From Gelidibacter sediminis (GTDB taxonomy: Bacteria > Bacteroidota > Bacteroidia > Flavobacteriales > Flavobacteriaceae): a stretch of DNA of 64,000 bases. Made by a program: the position numbers and the translations under genes. The notes under the pieces are model-generated. The model was not told the DNA's origin. It ran no database searches and saw only the letters and a list, made by a program, of their open reading frames with translations. Positions 1 through 7,427 of the stretch are shown here, piece by piece. The stretch covers positions 62,001 to 126,000 of the forward strand of contig NZ_SOBW01000008.1 of NCBI RefSeq assembly GCF_004364975.1. Reading direction: 5' to 3'. Every line of letters starts with the position of its first letter. Position 1 is the stretch's first letter.

Positions 1-140
1 GTAACATAGGGTAACGGTTGATTTTGACTAGCATCCAAAACCTTTCCTGAAATTGTACCGTCTTTTAGAGGGGTTGTCGCTGAGGGTTGGGCATATAATG
101 TGGTACACATTACCATGCATAATAAAACTAATGATTTCAT
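1..140 (-). CDS. Exported CarboxypepD_reg-like protein, N-terminal fragment (probable outer-membrane receptor)
   Basis: The gene starts at the ATG read from 140 on the minus strand and runs out of the window, so only 46 residues are visible. They begin with a hydrophobic signal peptide (MKSLVLLCMVMCTTLYAQ) that ends in a typical Bacteroidota YAQ signal-peptidase site. After it comes the start of a beta-sandwich with the motif GTISGKVLDASQNQPLPYV, which is the opening of the carboxypeptidase-regulatory-like domain (PF13715 type). In this phylum that domain usually precedes a TonB-dependent receptor plug and barrel, so an outer-membrane receptor is the likeliest identity, but the body of the protein is not visible. 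A surface or periplasmic protein of another class is possible. Confidence 0.75.
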   Translation of the reverse strand, partial: MKSLVLLCMVMCTTLYAQPSATTPLKDGTISGKVLDASQNQPLPYV

Positions 141-201
141 TTGTGAGTGATTTTTTGATTTGATTGATGAATTTTGATTTGATTGTTATATAGGAGACGA
201 G

Positions 202-222
202 TATTTTTGCGTATTGTTACGC
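202..222 (+). promoter_or_regulatory. Bacteroidota -7 promoter element plus small hairpin
   Basis: TATTTTTG at 202-209 matches the TAnnTTTG -7 element of the flavobacterial housekeeping sigma factor. It overlaps a perfect 5-bp inverted repeat, GCGTA-TTGT-TACGC, at 209-222, close to the expected transcription start. It would serve the CoA-binding protein gene starting at 262. Confidence 0.5.
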
Positions 223-261
223 TCTAATAATATTATTTTTATAAAAATTAGTCTTGAAATT

Positions 262-630
262 ATGGATGTAAATAAAAAAACCTTGGTGTTTGGTGCTTCA
301 CTCAACCCTGGACGGTATTCCAATTTGGCAATTAATAGACTGCAGTCTCACGGACATGATATCGTGGCTTTCGGATTGCGGGAGGGGGAGGTTGCAGGCG
401 TTCAAATTGATACAGAATTGAAACCTTACCCTAATATTGATACGGTTACTCTATACATGAATGCTACAAGGCAGGCGCCATTTTATGATTATCTAATCGG
501 TTTAAAGCCCAAGCGTGTGCTGTTCAATCCTGGTACCGAAAATCCGGAGTTTTTTAAACTGCTAAAAGAGGCAGGTATCGATTTTGAAACCGCGTGTACT
601 TTAGTGCTGCTTGGTTCTAATCAGTATTAA
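262..630 (+). CDS. CoA-binding domain protein (YccU-like)
   Basis: This is a 122-residue single-domain protein of the CoA_binding_2 family. Residues about 6-26 (TLVFGASLNPGRYSNLAINR) form the first strand and the nucleotide-binding loop of a Rossmann fold. FNPGTENPEF near residue 88 and ETACTLVLL near the C-terminus are the other conserved blocks of the family. An upstream in-frame ATG at 214 would add 16 unlikely hydrophobic residues, so I chose the ATG at 262. The family binds CoA or acyl-CoA in the cytosol and its physiological role is not settled. Its last 30 bases overlap, tail to tail, the end of the symporter gene on the other strand. Confidence 0.85.
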   Translation: MDVNKKTLVFGASLNPGRYSNLAINRLQSHGHDIVAFGLREGEVAGVQIDTELKPYPNIDTVTLYMNATRQAPFYDYLIGLKPKRVLFNPGTENPEFFKLLKEAGIDFETACTLVLLGSNQY

Positions 631-2043
631 TCCTGTAAAGGTTAAAAGACCGTTAAGGATGAGAATAAAATAGCCGAATTCGAATCCTAGCCATTTTAAA
701 CTGTTCAAACTGACTAAATAGGACAGAATTGGTGAGAGAATAGCGATAATAGGTACCCATTTATCTTTGATTTGCCATGTGGTAAATAAGCCAAAACTAT
801 AAAGCCCTAATAAGGGGCCGTAGGTGTAGCCTGCAAAAAGTAAGAGTTTTGCAATAACGCTCTCATCTTTTATAGCGTATTTAAAAGCGATGATCACCAC
901 GATTAACACAAGTGAAATTAAGATGTGAATGCGTTTTCTGATTGCAATTTGCTTGGCCGCATCATATTTTTTTTCAATGTCTAAAATGTCAATGCTAAAG
1001 GAGGTTGTCAATGCGGTTAATGTGCTGTCTGCGCTGCTATAAGCTGCAGCAATCAATCCTAATAAAAAGAAAACAAACACGCCAATGCCTAAATGATTTT
1101 TTGCCAATATAGGGAAAAGCTCATCTTTGTGTGCGTCAATGCCATTCTTTTGCGCGTAAACCGTTAGTAATAGTCCTAAACTTAAAATCACAAAGTTGAC
1201 CAGAGTTAAAATAATGGTAAACCAGAACATATTTTTCTGCGCGTCCTTTAGGGTTTTACAGGTCAGGTTTTTTTGCATCATATCCTGGTCCAATCCTGTC
1301 ATCACAATGGCAATAAACGCTCCGGAAATAAACTGGTTCCAGAAATAATCGCCCGATTTAAAATCCTCAAAAAAGAAGATTTTGGTGAGGTCACTTTCCA
1401 AAACAAAACCTAAAAAATTCCCGTCACTGATGCCTAAATCATCGCTTACATAATATATCGCGACCCCAACTGCTATCAACATAAATAAGGTTTGTAGCGT
1501 ATCCGTCCAAATAATAGTCTTGATACCCGACTTAAAGGTGTAGAGCCATATTAAAAACACAGTAATGGTTACCGTTTGCCAAAAACTTACACCTAAATCA
1601 TCAAAAAGTAGCACTTGCAGCACATTAGCTACCAAATACAACCTGAAACTGGATCCTACCAATCTAGAAATCAGAAAAAATGATGCCCCCGTCTTATAGG
1701 AAGCGTTACCAAAACGCTGCTCTAAATAGGTGTAAATGGAGGTCAAATTAAGTTTATAATAGACGGGCAGGAGCACGGTACCAATTACAAGATATCCAAC
1801 AATATACCCCAACACCATTTGCATATAGCTAAATTGTGAAGACTCCACCCAACCAGGAACCGAAATAAAAGTGACCCCAGAAAGTGATGCGCCAATCATT
1901 CCAAACGCTACCACATACCAAGGTGCCTGTTGGTTTGCTTTAAAAAAGGTGCTATTGTCCGATTTTTGTCCTGTGAGCAAAGAAATTAAAACCAAAACTC
2001 CAAAATAAGAGAGGATAAGCAGGATAATGGCTGTAGAATTCAT
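601..2043 (-). CDS. Sodium:solute symporter family transporter
   Basis: A 480-residue polytopic inner-membrane protein of the SSS family (the PutP/PanF/SGLT fold), with about 13 hydrophobic segments distributed over the whole length. Family blocks include the N-terminal unwound-helix region around GMIGASLSGVTFISVPGW (residues about 47-65), the AAAYSSADSTLTALTTSFSIDI segment near residue 335, which provides the second sodium site, and the TYGPLLGLYSFGLF segment near residue 410. These proteins couple uptake of a small organic solute to sodium entry. The substrate cannot be read from sequence or neighbours. It converges with the CoA-binding gene and is divergent from recR. Length is normal and nothing is missing. 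Confidence 0.88.
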   Translation of the reverse strand: MNSTAIILLILSYFGVLVLISLLTGQKSDNSTFFKANQQAPWYVVAFGMIGASLSGVTFISVPGWVESSQFSYMQMVLGYIVGYLVIGTVLLPVYYKLNLTSIYTYLEQRFGNASYKTGASFFLISRLVGSSFRLYLVANVLQVLLFDDLGVSFWQTVTITVFLIWLYTFKSGIKTIIWTDTLQTLFMLIAVGVAIYYVSDDLGISDGNFLGFVLESDLTKIFFFEDFKSGDYFWNQFISGAFIAIVMTGLDQDMMQKNLTCKTLKDAQKNMFWFTIILTLVNFVILSLGLLLTVYAQKNGIDAHKDELFPILAKNHLGIGVFVFFLLGLIAAAYSSADSTLTALTTSFSIDILDIEKKYDAAKQIAIRKRIHILISLVLIVVIIAFKYAIKDESVIAKLLLFAGYTYGPLLGLYSFGLFTTWQIKDKWVPIIAILSPILSYLVSLNSLKWLGFEFGYFILILNGLLTFTGLILIRTKQH

Positions 2044-2153
2044 GCATTATAATTAAGGCGCAAATAACTTATTAAAAAATTCAAAATCCAAAATTATGAG
2101 AATCAATGTAAAATAAGTCTGAAGTAATGCGCTTAAAATGTGGACTAAAATTG

Positions 2154-2161
2154 TAATTTTG
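2154..2161 (+). promoter_or_regulatory. -7 element of the recR promoter
   Basis: TAATTTTG fits TAnnTTTG and ends only four bases before the recR ATG at 2166. The predicted transcription start therefore falls at or very near the start codon, giving a leaderless or almost leaderless message. Confidence 0.6.
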
Positions 2162-2165
2162 TAAC

Positions 2166-2783
2166 ATGGAATTTTCTTCAAAACTACTCGAAAAAGCAGT
2201 CTATGAAATGTCGCAACTCCCAGGTATTGGTAAACGTACCGCATTGCGATTAGTCTTGCATTTACTAAGGCAACCCAAAGAGCAAACCTTGCATTTGGCT
2301 TCAGCTTTGCAACTGATGCGAAATGACATTAAGTTTTGTAAAAGTTGCCACAATATAAGTGATACAGAGCTTTGTGAAATTTGCGCAAATCCGCGACGTG
2401 CCGAAGAAATTATTTGTGTAGTTGAAGATATCAGAGATGTAATGGCCATTGAAAATACCAGTTCATTTAAAGGTTTATACCATGTATTGGGAGGTAAAAT
2501 ATCGCCTATGGATGGCATTGGGCCTAATGACCTAAATATTGCTAGCTTGGTAACTAAAGTGAAAGAAGGCCGTGTAAAAGAATTAATCTTTGCCCTGAGC
2601 TCCACAATGGAGGGCGATACCACTAATTTTTACATTTTTAAGCAAATTCAGGAGTGTGAGATTGTTACTTCAACCATAGCAAGGGGAATCTCAGTAGGTA
2701 ACGAGTTGGAATATACAGATGAAGTCACTCTTGGAAGAAGTATTTTAAACAGAATACCTTTTGAAGCTTCCTTAAAATCTTGA
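2166..2783 (+). CDS. recR: Recombination mediator protein RecR
   Basis: A 205-residue RecR, which with RecO (and RecF) helps load RecA on SSB-coated gaps during recombinational repair. Visible landmarks are the helix-hairpin-helix LPGIGKRTA (18-26), the four-cysteine zinc finger C58-X2-C61-X8-C70-X2-C73, the Toprim domain starting near [16 protein letters not shown] (81-96), and the C-terminal GDTTNFYI and [20 protein letters not shown] blocks. Length is typical. It has its own promoter and is followed after seven bases by a glycosyltransferase gene, so the two are probably co-transcribed although unrelated in function. Confidence 0.97.
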   Translation: MEFSSKLLEKAVYEMSQLPGIGKRTALRLVLHLLRQPKEQTLHLASALQLMRNDIKFCKSCHNISDTELCEICANPRRAEEIICVVEDIRDVMAIENTSSFKGLYHVLGGKISPMDGIGPNDLNIASLVTKVKEGRVKELIFALSSTMEGDTTNFYIFKQIQECEIVTSTIARGISVGNELEYTDEVTLGRSILNRIPFEASLKS

Positions 2784-2790
2784 GAGGCTC

Positions 2791-3885
2791 GTGAAACTGT
2801 CCGTTGTCATACTAAACTATAACGTGCGCTATTTTTTGGAATTATGTCTCAAAAGTGTAGAGGTAGCAATTACTGACTTGGATGCTGAAATTATTGTAGT
2901 TGATAATAATTCATCAGATAATAGTTGTGTAATGGTGCAACAGTTATTTCCTCGAGTTAAACTTATTCAGAACAGTCAAAATCTTGGGTTTTCTAAAGCA
3001 AATAATCTGGGGGTCGCGCAGGCGAAGGGCCAATATATCTGCATCCTTAATCCGGATACGGTTGTGGCTGAGGATACGTTTATAAACTGTTTGAATTACG
3101 CTAAGAATCAATCTTATTTAGGAATTATAGGTTGTCAGCTAATTGATGGTCGCGGCAAATTCTTACCAGAGAGCAAGAGACATGTTCCCACCCCATTAGT
3201 GGCGTTGAAAAAAATTATAGGCTTTTCAAATAGTTATTATGCCAATCATTTGTCGGCTTCTGAAATTGGAAAGGTAGATGTATTGGTAGGAGCATTTATG
3301 CTTTTAAAAAAAGAGGTTTATGACGCTGTAGGCGGTTTTGATGAAGCTTATTTTATGTACGGAGAAGATATAGATTTGTCTTATAAAGTTTTAAAAGCGG
3401 GCTATTGCAACTACTATTATGGAGAATCCTCCATCATTCATTTCAAAGGGGAAAGCACTCTAAAAAATCGATTGTATGCGAAACGTTTTTATGGGGCGAT
3501 GCAAATTTTTTATAATAAACATTTTAAGTCACATGCGCTCCTCAATGCCATAGTTTGGTTGGGAATAAAATTGTCTATACGTAACAGGAAGTCGCCTAAA
3601 GCAGTGCGCTTTCAAGTTGGTGAGCATATAATAGTGTCTAAAAACGCTGTTTTTAATATGCCCATGCCCTTTAAGTATACCGTTGTCAATCAGCTTAATG
3701 ATGCAGCCACGCATTCCCAAATTATATTTGATGAAAGTACGCTCTCCTATAAGGATATAATATCTGCAATGTCTACATCAGATCAAAAGAAATCGTTCAC
3801 GTTTAGAATTTTATCTTCAAGTGCACAATTTATAATTGGAAGTGATAGCTCACAGCAACGAGGCGACGTGCTTCAACTAAATTAA
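2791..3885 (+). CDS. Family 2 glycosyltransferase
   Basis: A 364-residue GT-A fold glycosyltransferase (GT2, rhamnosyltransferase-like). The start is GTG at 2791, seven bases after the recR stop. The N-terminus LSVVILNYNVRYF begins the nucleotide-sugar binding strand, VDNNSSDNS lies at 37-45, NPDT (87-90) supplies the DXD-like metal site, and GEDIDLSYK (191-199) carries the catalytic-base ED motif followed by a helix that packs on the active site. There is no signal peptide, and one weakly hydrophobic stretch near residue 250 suggests peripheral membrane association. It probably adds a sugar to a surface polysaccharide or glycolipid. Donor and acceptor are unknown. Confidence 0.9.
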   Translation: MKLSVVILNYNVRYFLELCLKSVEVAITDLDAEIIVVDNNSSDNSCVMVQQLFPRVKLIQNSQNLGFSKANNLGVAQAKGQYICILNPDTVVAEDTFINCLNYAKNQSYLGIIGCQLIDGRGKFLPESKRHVPTPLVALKKIIGFSNSYYANHLSASEIGKVDVLVGAFMLLKKEVYDAVGGFDEAYFMYGEDIDLSYKVLKAGYCNYYYGESSIIHFKGESTLKNRLYAKRFYGAMQIFYNKHFKSHALLNAIVWLGIKLSIRNRKSPKAVRFQVGEHIIVSKNAVFNMPMPFKYTVVNQLNDAATHSQIIFDESTLSYKDIISAMSTSDQKKSFTFRILSSSAQFIIGSDSSQQRGDVLQLN

Positions 3886-3956
3886 TGCCAATGAATATAT
3901 GCATAATGATTTCGGAAATTATAGAGGATTATGTAATGAAGTATGGCAATTTTAAC

Positions 3957-3964
3957 TAATTTTG
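3957..3964 (+). promoter_or_regulatory. -7 promoter element upstream of the E2 acyltransferase gene
   Basis: TAATTTTG matches TAnnTTTG, 38 bases before the ATG at 4002, and is followed by the common GCAAG context. Confidence 0.6.
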
Positions 3965-4001
3965 CAAGAGCAAATAAAAATTTTAGCATTAGAATAATAA
4001 T

Positions 4002-5393
4002 ATGGCAAAGTTTGAATTGAAACTTCCTAAGATGGGAGAAAGTGTAGCAGAAGCAACGATTACCTCATGGTTGAAGAATGTTGGCGAAACTATAGAAGCT
4101 GATGAAGCAGTGTTAGAAATCGCTACTGATAAAGTAGATAGTGAAGTGCCTAGCGAAGTGGATGGGGTCTTGACTGAGATTCTTTTTAATGTGGATGATG
4201 TTGTTAAAGTAGGTCAAACCATAGCTATTATTGAAACCGAGGCTGATGCGGCTGCAATATCTACGCCCGTACAAGAGGAGCCTGCTAAGGCGCCTGTTGC
4301 TGAATCGCCTCAGGTGGCACAAGTTGCAAAGACAGTTGAAGCGGCTAGAAACGCTGTTGCAGCTCCTGTATCTTCTACTGAAGATCGCTTTTATTCGCCT
4401 TTGGTTAAAAATATTGCAAGACAGGAAGGGATTTCCCAATCTGAATTGGATCAAATTGAAGGCACCGGAAAAGAAGGTCGTGTGACTAAATCTGATATTT
4501 TGGATTATATTGAGAATAAGGGAACAGCGACTCCTGCGTCAGCGCAAGCGTCTACCGCAGCAACGGCGCAAGACCAAACATCAGCACCTAAAGCGGCGCC
4601 TCAAGAAGAAAAGCTAGAAGCTAGTGCTGCCAAAACAGAAAAAGTAGCTGAGAAACCTAAAGCTACCCCTAGCGTCTCAGATAATGGCGATGAGATTATT
4701 GAAATGACCAGGATGGGCAAATTGATTGCACATCATATGGTAGAATCGGTTCAAAAATCGGCGCACGTTCAAAGTTTTATAGAAGCTGACGTGACTAATA
4801 TTTGGAATTGGCGCAATAAAGTTAAGAACGATTTTGCGAAACGTGAAGGCGAAAGTTTGACATTTACGCCAATCTTTATGGAAGCCGTAGCAAAAGCGCT
4901 TCGCGACTTCCCAATGATGAATATTTCGCTTCAAGATGATAAAATTATCAAGAAAAAACACATTAATTTAGGAATGGCTGCGGCACTTCCTGATGGAAAT
5001 TTAATTGTACCAGTAATTAAGGATGCTGATCAGTTGAATTTACTTGGGATGACCAAGCGCGTTAATGATTTGGCAAACAGAGCACGTGTTAATCAATTAA
5101 AACCTGATGATATACAAGGTGGTACCTATACAGTTACAAATGTGGGAACATTTGGAAGTATCATGGGTACACCAATTATCAATCAACCCCAGGTTGGTAT
5201 TTTAGCATTAGGTGCTATTAGAAAAGTCCCGGCGGTTGTTGAGACGCCTCAAGGCGATTACATAGGCATCCGTTACCGCATGTTTTTATCGCATTCTTAT
5301 GATCATCGTGTTGTAAATGGTGCGCTTGGCGGACAGTTTGTAAAAGCCGTTAAAGATTATTTGGAGGCTTGGGACATGAATAGAGAAATTTAA
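4002..5393 (+). CDS. Dihydrolipoyl acyltransferase (E2) of a 2-oxo acid dehydrogenase complex
   Basis: A 463-residue E2 chain. Domains in order: a lipoyl domain (about 2-77) with the lipoylated lysine K44 in TDKVD; an Ala/Pro/Glu-rich flexible linker; a peripheral-subunit binding domain (about 128-172, FYSPLVKNIARQEG...); a second mobile linker; and the catalytic acyltransferase domain (about 225-463). It moves acyl groups from lipoate to CoA. Whether the complex uses branched-chain 2-oxo acids, pyruvate or 2-oxoglutarate cannot be decided, because no E1 or E3 gene is adjacent. The active-site motif usually reads DHRxxDG, whereas here it is DHRVVNG with H435 and N439 in place of the usual Asp. 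It is a monocistronic unit with its own promoter and terminator. Confidence 0.93.
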   Translation: MAKFELKLPKMGESVAEATITSWLKNVGETIEADEAVLEIATDKVDSEVPSEVDGVLTEILFNVDDVVKVGQTIAIIETEADAAAISTPVQEEPAKAPVAESPQVAQVAKTVEAARNAVAAPVSSTEDRFYSPLVKNIARQEGISQSELDQIEGTGKEGRVTKSDILDYIENKGTATPASAQASTAATAQDQTSAPKAAPQEEKLEASAAKTEKVAEKPKATPSVSDNGDEIIEMTRMGKLIAHHMVESVQKSAHVQSFIEADVTNIWNWRNKVKNDFAKREGESLTFTPIFMEAVAKALRDFPMMNISLQDDKIIKKKHINLGMAAALPDGNLIVPVIKDADQLNLLGMTKRVNDLANRARVNQLKPDDIQGGTYTVTNVGTFGSIMGTPIINQPQVGILALGAIRKVPAVVETPQGDYIGIRYRMFLSHSYDHRVVNGALGGQFVKAVKDYLEAWDMNREI

Positions 5394-5461
5394 TTTCGGA
5401 AATTGTTTCAGATATTAGTAGACTAAAATAATTTTAAGAGTTCAAAACCTAAACAAATCAT

Positions 5462-5493
5462 AAACCCAACCATAAACTGGCTGGGTTTTTTTA
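5462..5493 (+). terminator. Rho-independent terminator after the E2 gene
   Basis: AAACCCAACC and GGCTGGGTTT form a 9- to 10-bp stem with one mismatch and a seven-base loop, followed by a run of seven Ts. The T-run leads straight into the next gene's promoter. Confidence 0.8.
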
Positions 5494-5499
5494 CTTTTG
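5492..5499 (+). promoter_or_regulatory. -7 promoter element upstream of the DnaQ-like gene
   Basis: TACTTTTG fits TAnnTTTG, 45 bases before the ATG at 5545, immediately behind the terminator of the preceding gene. Confidence 0.55.
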
Positions 5500-5544
5500 C
5501 GCCAATTATAAGGCTACTAATAAACATATAATACCAATATCGTT

Positions 5545-6321
5545 ATGACGCTCAACCTTAACAAACCCATCTGCTTTTTCGACCTTGAAACCACAGGTGT
5601 TAACATTACTTCAGATAGGATTGTGGAAATTGCTGTTTTAAAAGTTTTTCCTGATGGTAAAGAGGAGCGTAAGAGTTGGTTGGTAAATCCGGGGGTGCCA
5701 ATTCCGGCAGAGGTTACGGCAATTCACGGTATTTCTGATGCTGATGTAGCAGATAAACCAAGCTTTAGGGAGGTGGCTAAAGATATCCATGCCATGGTAA
5801 AAGATTCAGATTTGGCTGGGTTTAATTCCAATCGATTTGATATTCCACTGTTGGCTGAAGAAATGCTGCGTGCAGATGTCGATTTTGATATGAAAGGACG
5901 CGTAGCTGTGGATGTGCAAACTATTTTTCATAAAATGGAACAGCGCACACTCTCTGCCGCATATAAGTTTTATTGCGATAAGAATTTAGACGATGCCCAT
6001 AGTGCCGCCGCAGATACTGAAGCCACTTACGAAGTTCTAAAGGCGCAGTTGGCAAGGTATGAGGAGTTGGAGAACGACACCAAGTTTTTGGCCGAATTCA
6101 GCTCCCGTAAAAAGTTTGCTGATTTTGCTGGGTTTATCGTCTTTAACAAATATAATGAGGAGTGTTTTTCTTTCGGAAAACACAAGTCGAAACGCGTGGA
6201 AGACGTGTTGAATGAAGAACCTGGATATTTTGGGTGGTTGCTTAATGCTGACTTTCCATTGTACACTAAAAAAGTGTTGACAGCTATTAAGTTGCGGGCG
6301 TTTAATAATAAATTGGCTTAA
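5545..6321 (+). CDS. DnaQ-like 3'-5' exonuclease with C-terminal DUF3820-like domain
   Basis: A 258-residue DEDDh exonuclease. Exo I is FFDLETTG with metal ligands D13 and E15, Exo II is the AGFNSNRFDIPLL region near residue 95, and Exo III is HSAAADTEAT with H152 and D157. After the nuclease domain comes an additional segment, about residues 205-250 (FSFGKHKSKRVEDVLNEEP... then a WLL motif), which resembles the small DUF3820 domain: a GKxKG-like turn, then acidic/Leu and aromatic positions. A separate DUF3820 protein lies at 25101-25331. It could proofread for a polymerase or trim RNA or DNA ends in repair, but it is not the PolC epsilon subunit itself. No close operon partners. Confidence 0.88.
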   Translation: MTLNLNKPICFFDLETTGVNITSDRIVEIAVLKVFPDGKEERKSWLVNPGVPIPAEVTAIHGISDADVADKPSFREVAKDIHAMVKDSDLAGFNSNRFDIPLLAEEMLRADVDFDMKGRVAVDVQTIFHKMEQRTLSAAYKFYCDKNLDDAHSAAADTEATYEVLKAQLARYEELENDTKFLAEFSSRKKFADFAGFIVFNKYNEECFSFGKHKSKRVEDVLNEEPGYFGWLLNADFPLYTKKVLTAIKLRAFNNKLA

Positions 6322-6471
6322 TAGCAATACTGATGAGTTCTTTGTGAACTGTTAATGGAATGTATTGTTACACGACCGTTCCATATTAAAGGTCACGAAG
6401 GTGCTTTATTTTAATTATTTCAACATAACAAAGGATTTAATTATAATAATAAATACAAATAGAGGTAATAA

Positions 6472-7083
6472 GTGAAAATCATTTGCATAGGTCGTAATTA
6501 CACAGAACATATTGAGGAGTTGGCCAATGAAAAGCCAACAGATCCTGTCGTGTTTTTAAAGCCAGACACGGCTGTTTTATTAAAAAATCAACCTTTCTTT
6601 ATTCCAGATTTTTCTAGTGATGTGCATCATGAAGTGGAAATCTTAGTGAAAATTAATAAGGTTGGAAAATACATTGATAAAAAATTCGCCCATAAATATT
6701 ATGATGAAATTGGTCTCGGAATTGATTTCACGGCGCGCGATTTACAACACCAATTAAAGGAAAAAGGATTGCCTTGGGAAAAAGCAAAAGCTTTTGACGG
6801 GGCTGCTGTGGTGGGCAAGTGGCTTCCAAAATCGAGATTTGATTCTGTAGATGCCATTAATTTCTCATTAGAGAAAAACGGATCAGTTGTGCAACATGGC
6901 AATACAAGTCACATGCTCTGGAAAATTGATGAACTTATAGAATATGTCTCAAAATATTTCACTTTGAAGATAGGAGATATTATCTTTACCGGAACTCCAG
7001 CGGGTGTTGCTAAAGTTGAGGCCAATGACGAGCTAAGGGGTATGATTGAAAGCGATGAACTATTTAAAATAACAGTGAAGTAG
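6472..7083 (+). CDS. Fumarylacetoacetate hydrolase family protein
   Basis: A 203-residue FAH-superfamily enzyme started by GTG at 6472, with AGAGG seven bases upstream. The family's metal site is visible as HHEVEI (H53, E54, E56) and GIDFTARD, followed by KAFDGAAVVG and the closing FTGTPAGVAKV motif near residue 165. Members act on 2-oxo-ene acids or oxaloacetate (hydrolysis, decarboxylation or tautomerisation). The short single-domain size fits the YcgM / FAHD1-like acylpyruvase or oxaloacetate tautomerase group more than true FAH. It is followed after two bases by an Hpt gene, so the two are probably transcribed together with cinA. Confidence 0.88.
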   Translation: MKIICIGRNYTEHIEELANEKPTDPVVFLKPDTAVLLKNQPFFIPDFSSDVHHEVEILVKINKVGKYIDKKFAHKYYDEIGLGIDFTARDLQHQLKEKGLPWEKAKAFDGAAVVGKWLPKSRFDSVDAINFSLEKNGSVVQHGNTSHMLWKIDELIEYVSKYFTLKIGDIIFTGTPAGVAKVEANDELRGMIESDELFKITVK

Positions 7084-7085
7084 AA

Positions 7086-7427
7086 ATGGAAAATAATTAT
7101 AAACTTTACCGTGTTCGCGAACTTGCTGATGGCGATGAGGATTTTGTGATGGCGCTTGCTGCTGCATTTGTGGAGGAAGTGCCAGAGGATGCTGCCCGAC
7201 TTAAAGAAGCAGTTGCAGAGGCTGATTATTACACCACTTATCAGGCTGCACATAAAATGAAACCGACCGTTGATTTGTTTGAGCTTGGAGTCTTAGAAGA
7301 CTTGATAATTGTTCAGGATTGGGGTAAATTCGAGAAAAAAGGAGAAGACATAGCACTGCAGCTTAAAACGGTTTTGGAAGCTATTGAAAAGACAGTGGAC
7401 GAAATTAAGAGCGATTTCAACCTCTAA
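7086..7427 (+). CDS. Histidine phosphotransfer (Hpt) domain protein
   Basis: A 113-residue all-alpha protein consisting of one Hpt domain. The phospho-accepting histidine is H56 in AAHKMKPTVDLF, matching the HxxKG/P-type signature that precedes a helix turn. Such proteins shuttle a phosphoryl group between response-regulator receiver domains in a phosphorelay. No kinase or regulator gene lies nearby, so partners must be encoded elsewhere. It sits two bases after the FAH gene, and its TAA overlaps the cinA ATG (TAATG), implying translational coupling. Confidence 0.88.
   Translation: MENNYKLYRVRELADGDEDFVMALAAAFVEEVPEDAARLKEAVAEADYYTTYQAAHKMKPTVDLFELGVLEDLIIVQDWGKFEKKGEDIALQLKTVLEAIEKTVDEIKSDFNL

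Noticed and set aside
2053-2244. Minus-strand frame across the recR start
   Set aside because: Overlaps the recR promoter and N-terminus, short, hydrophobic and without homology signals.
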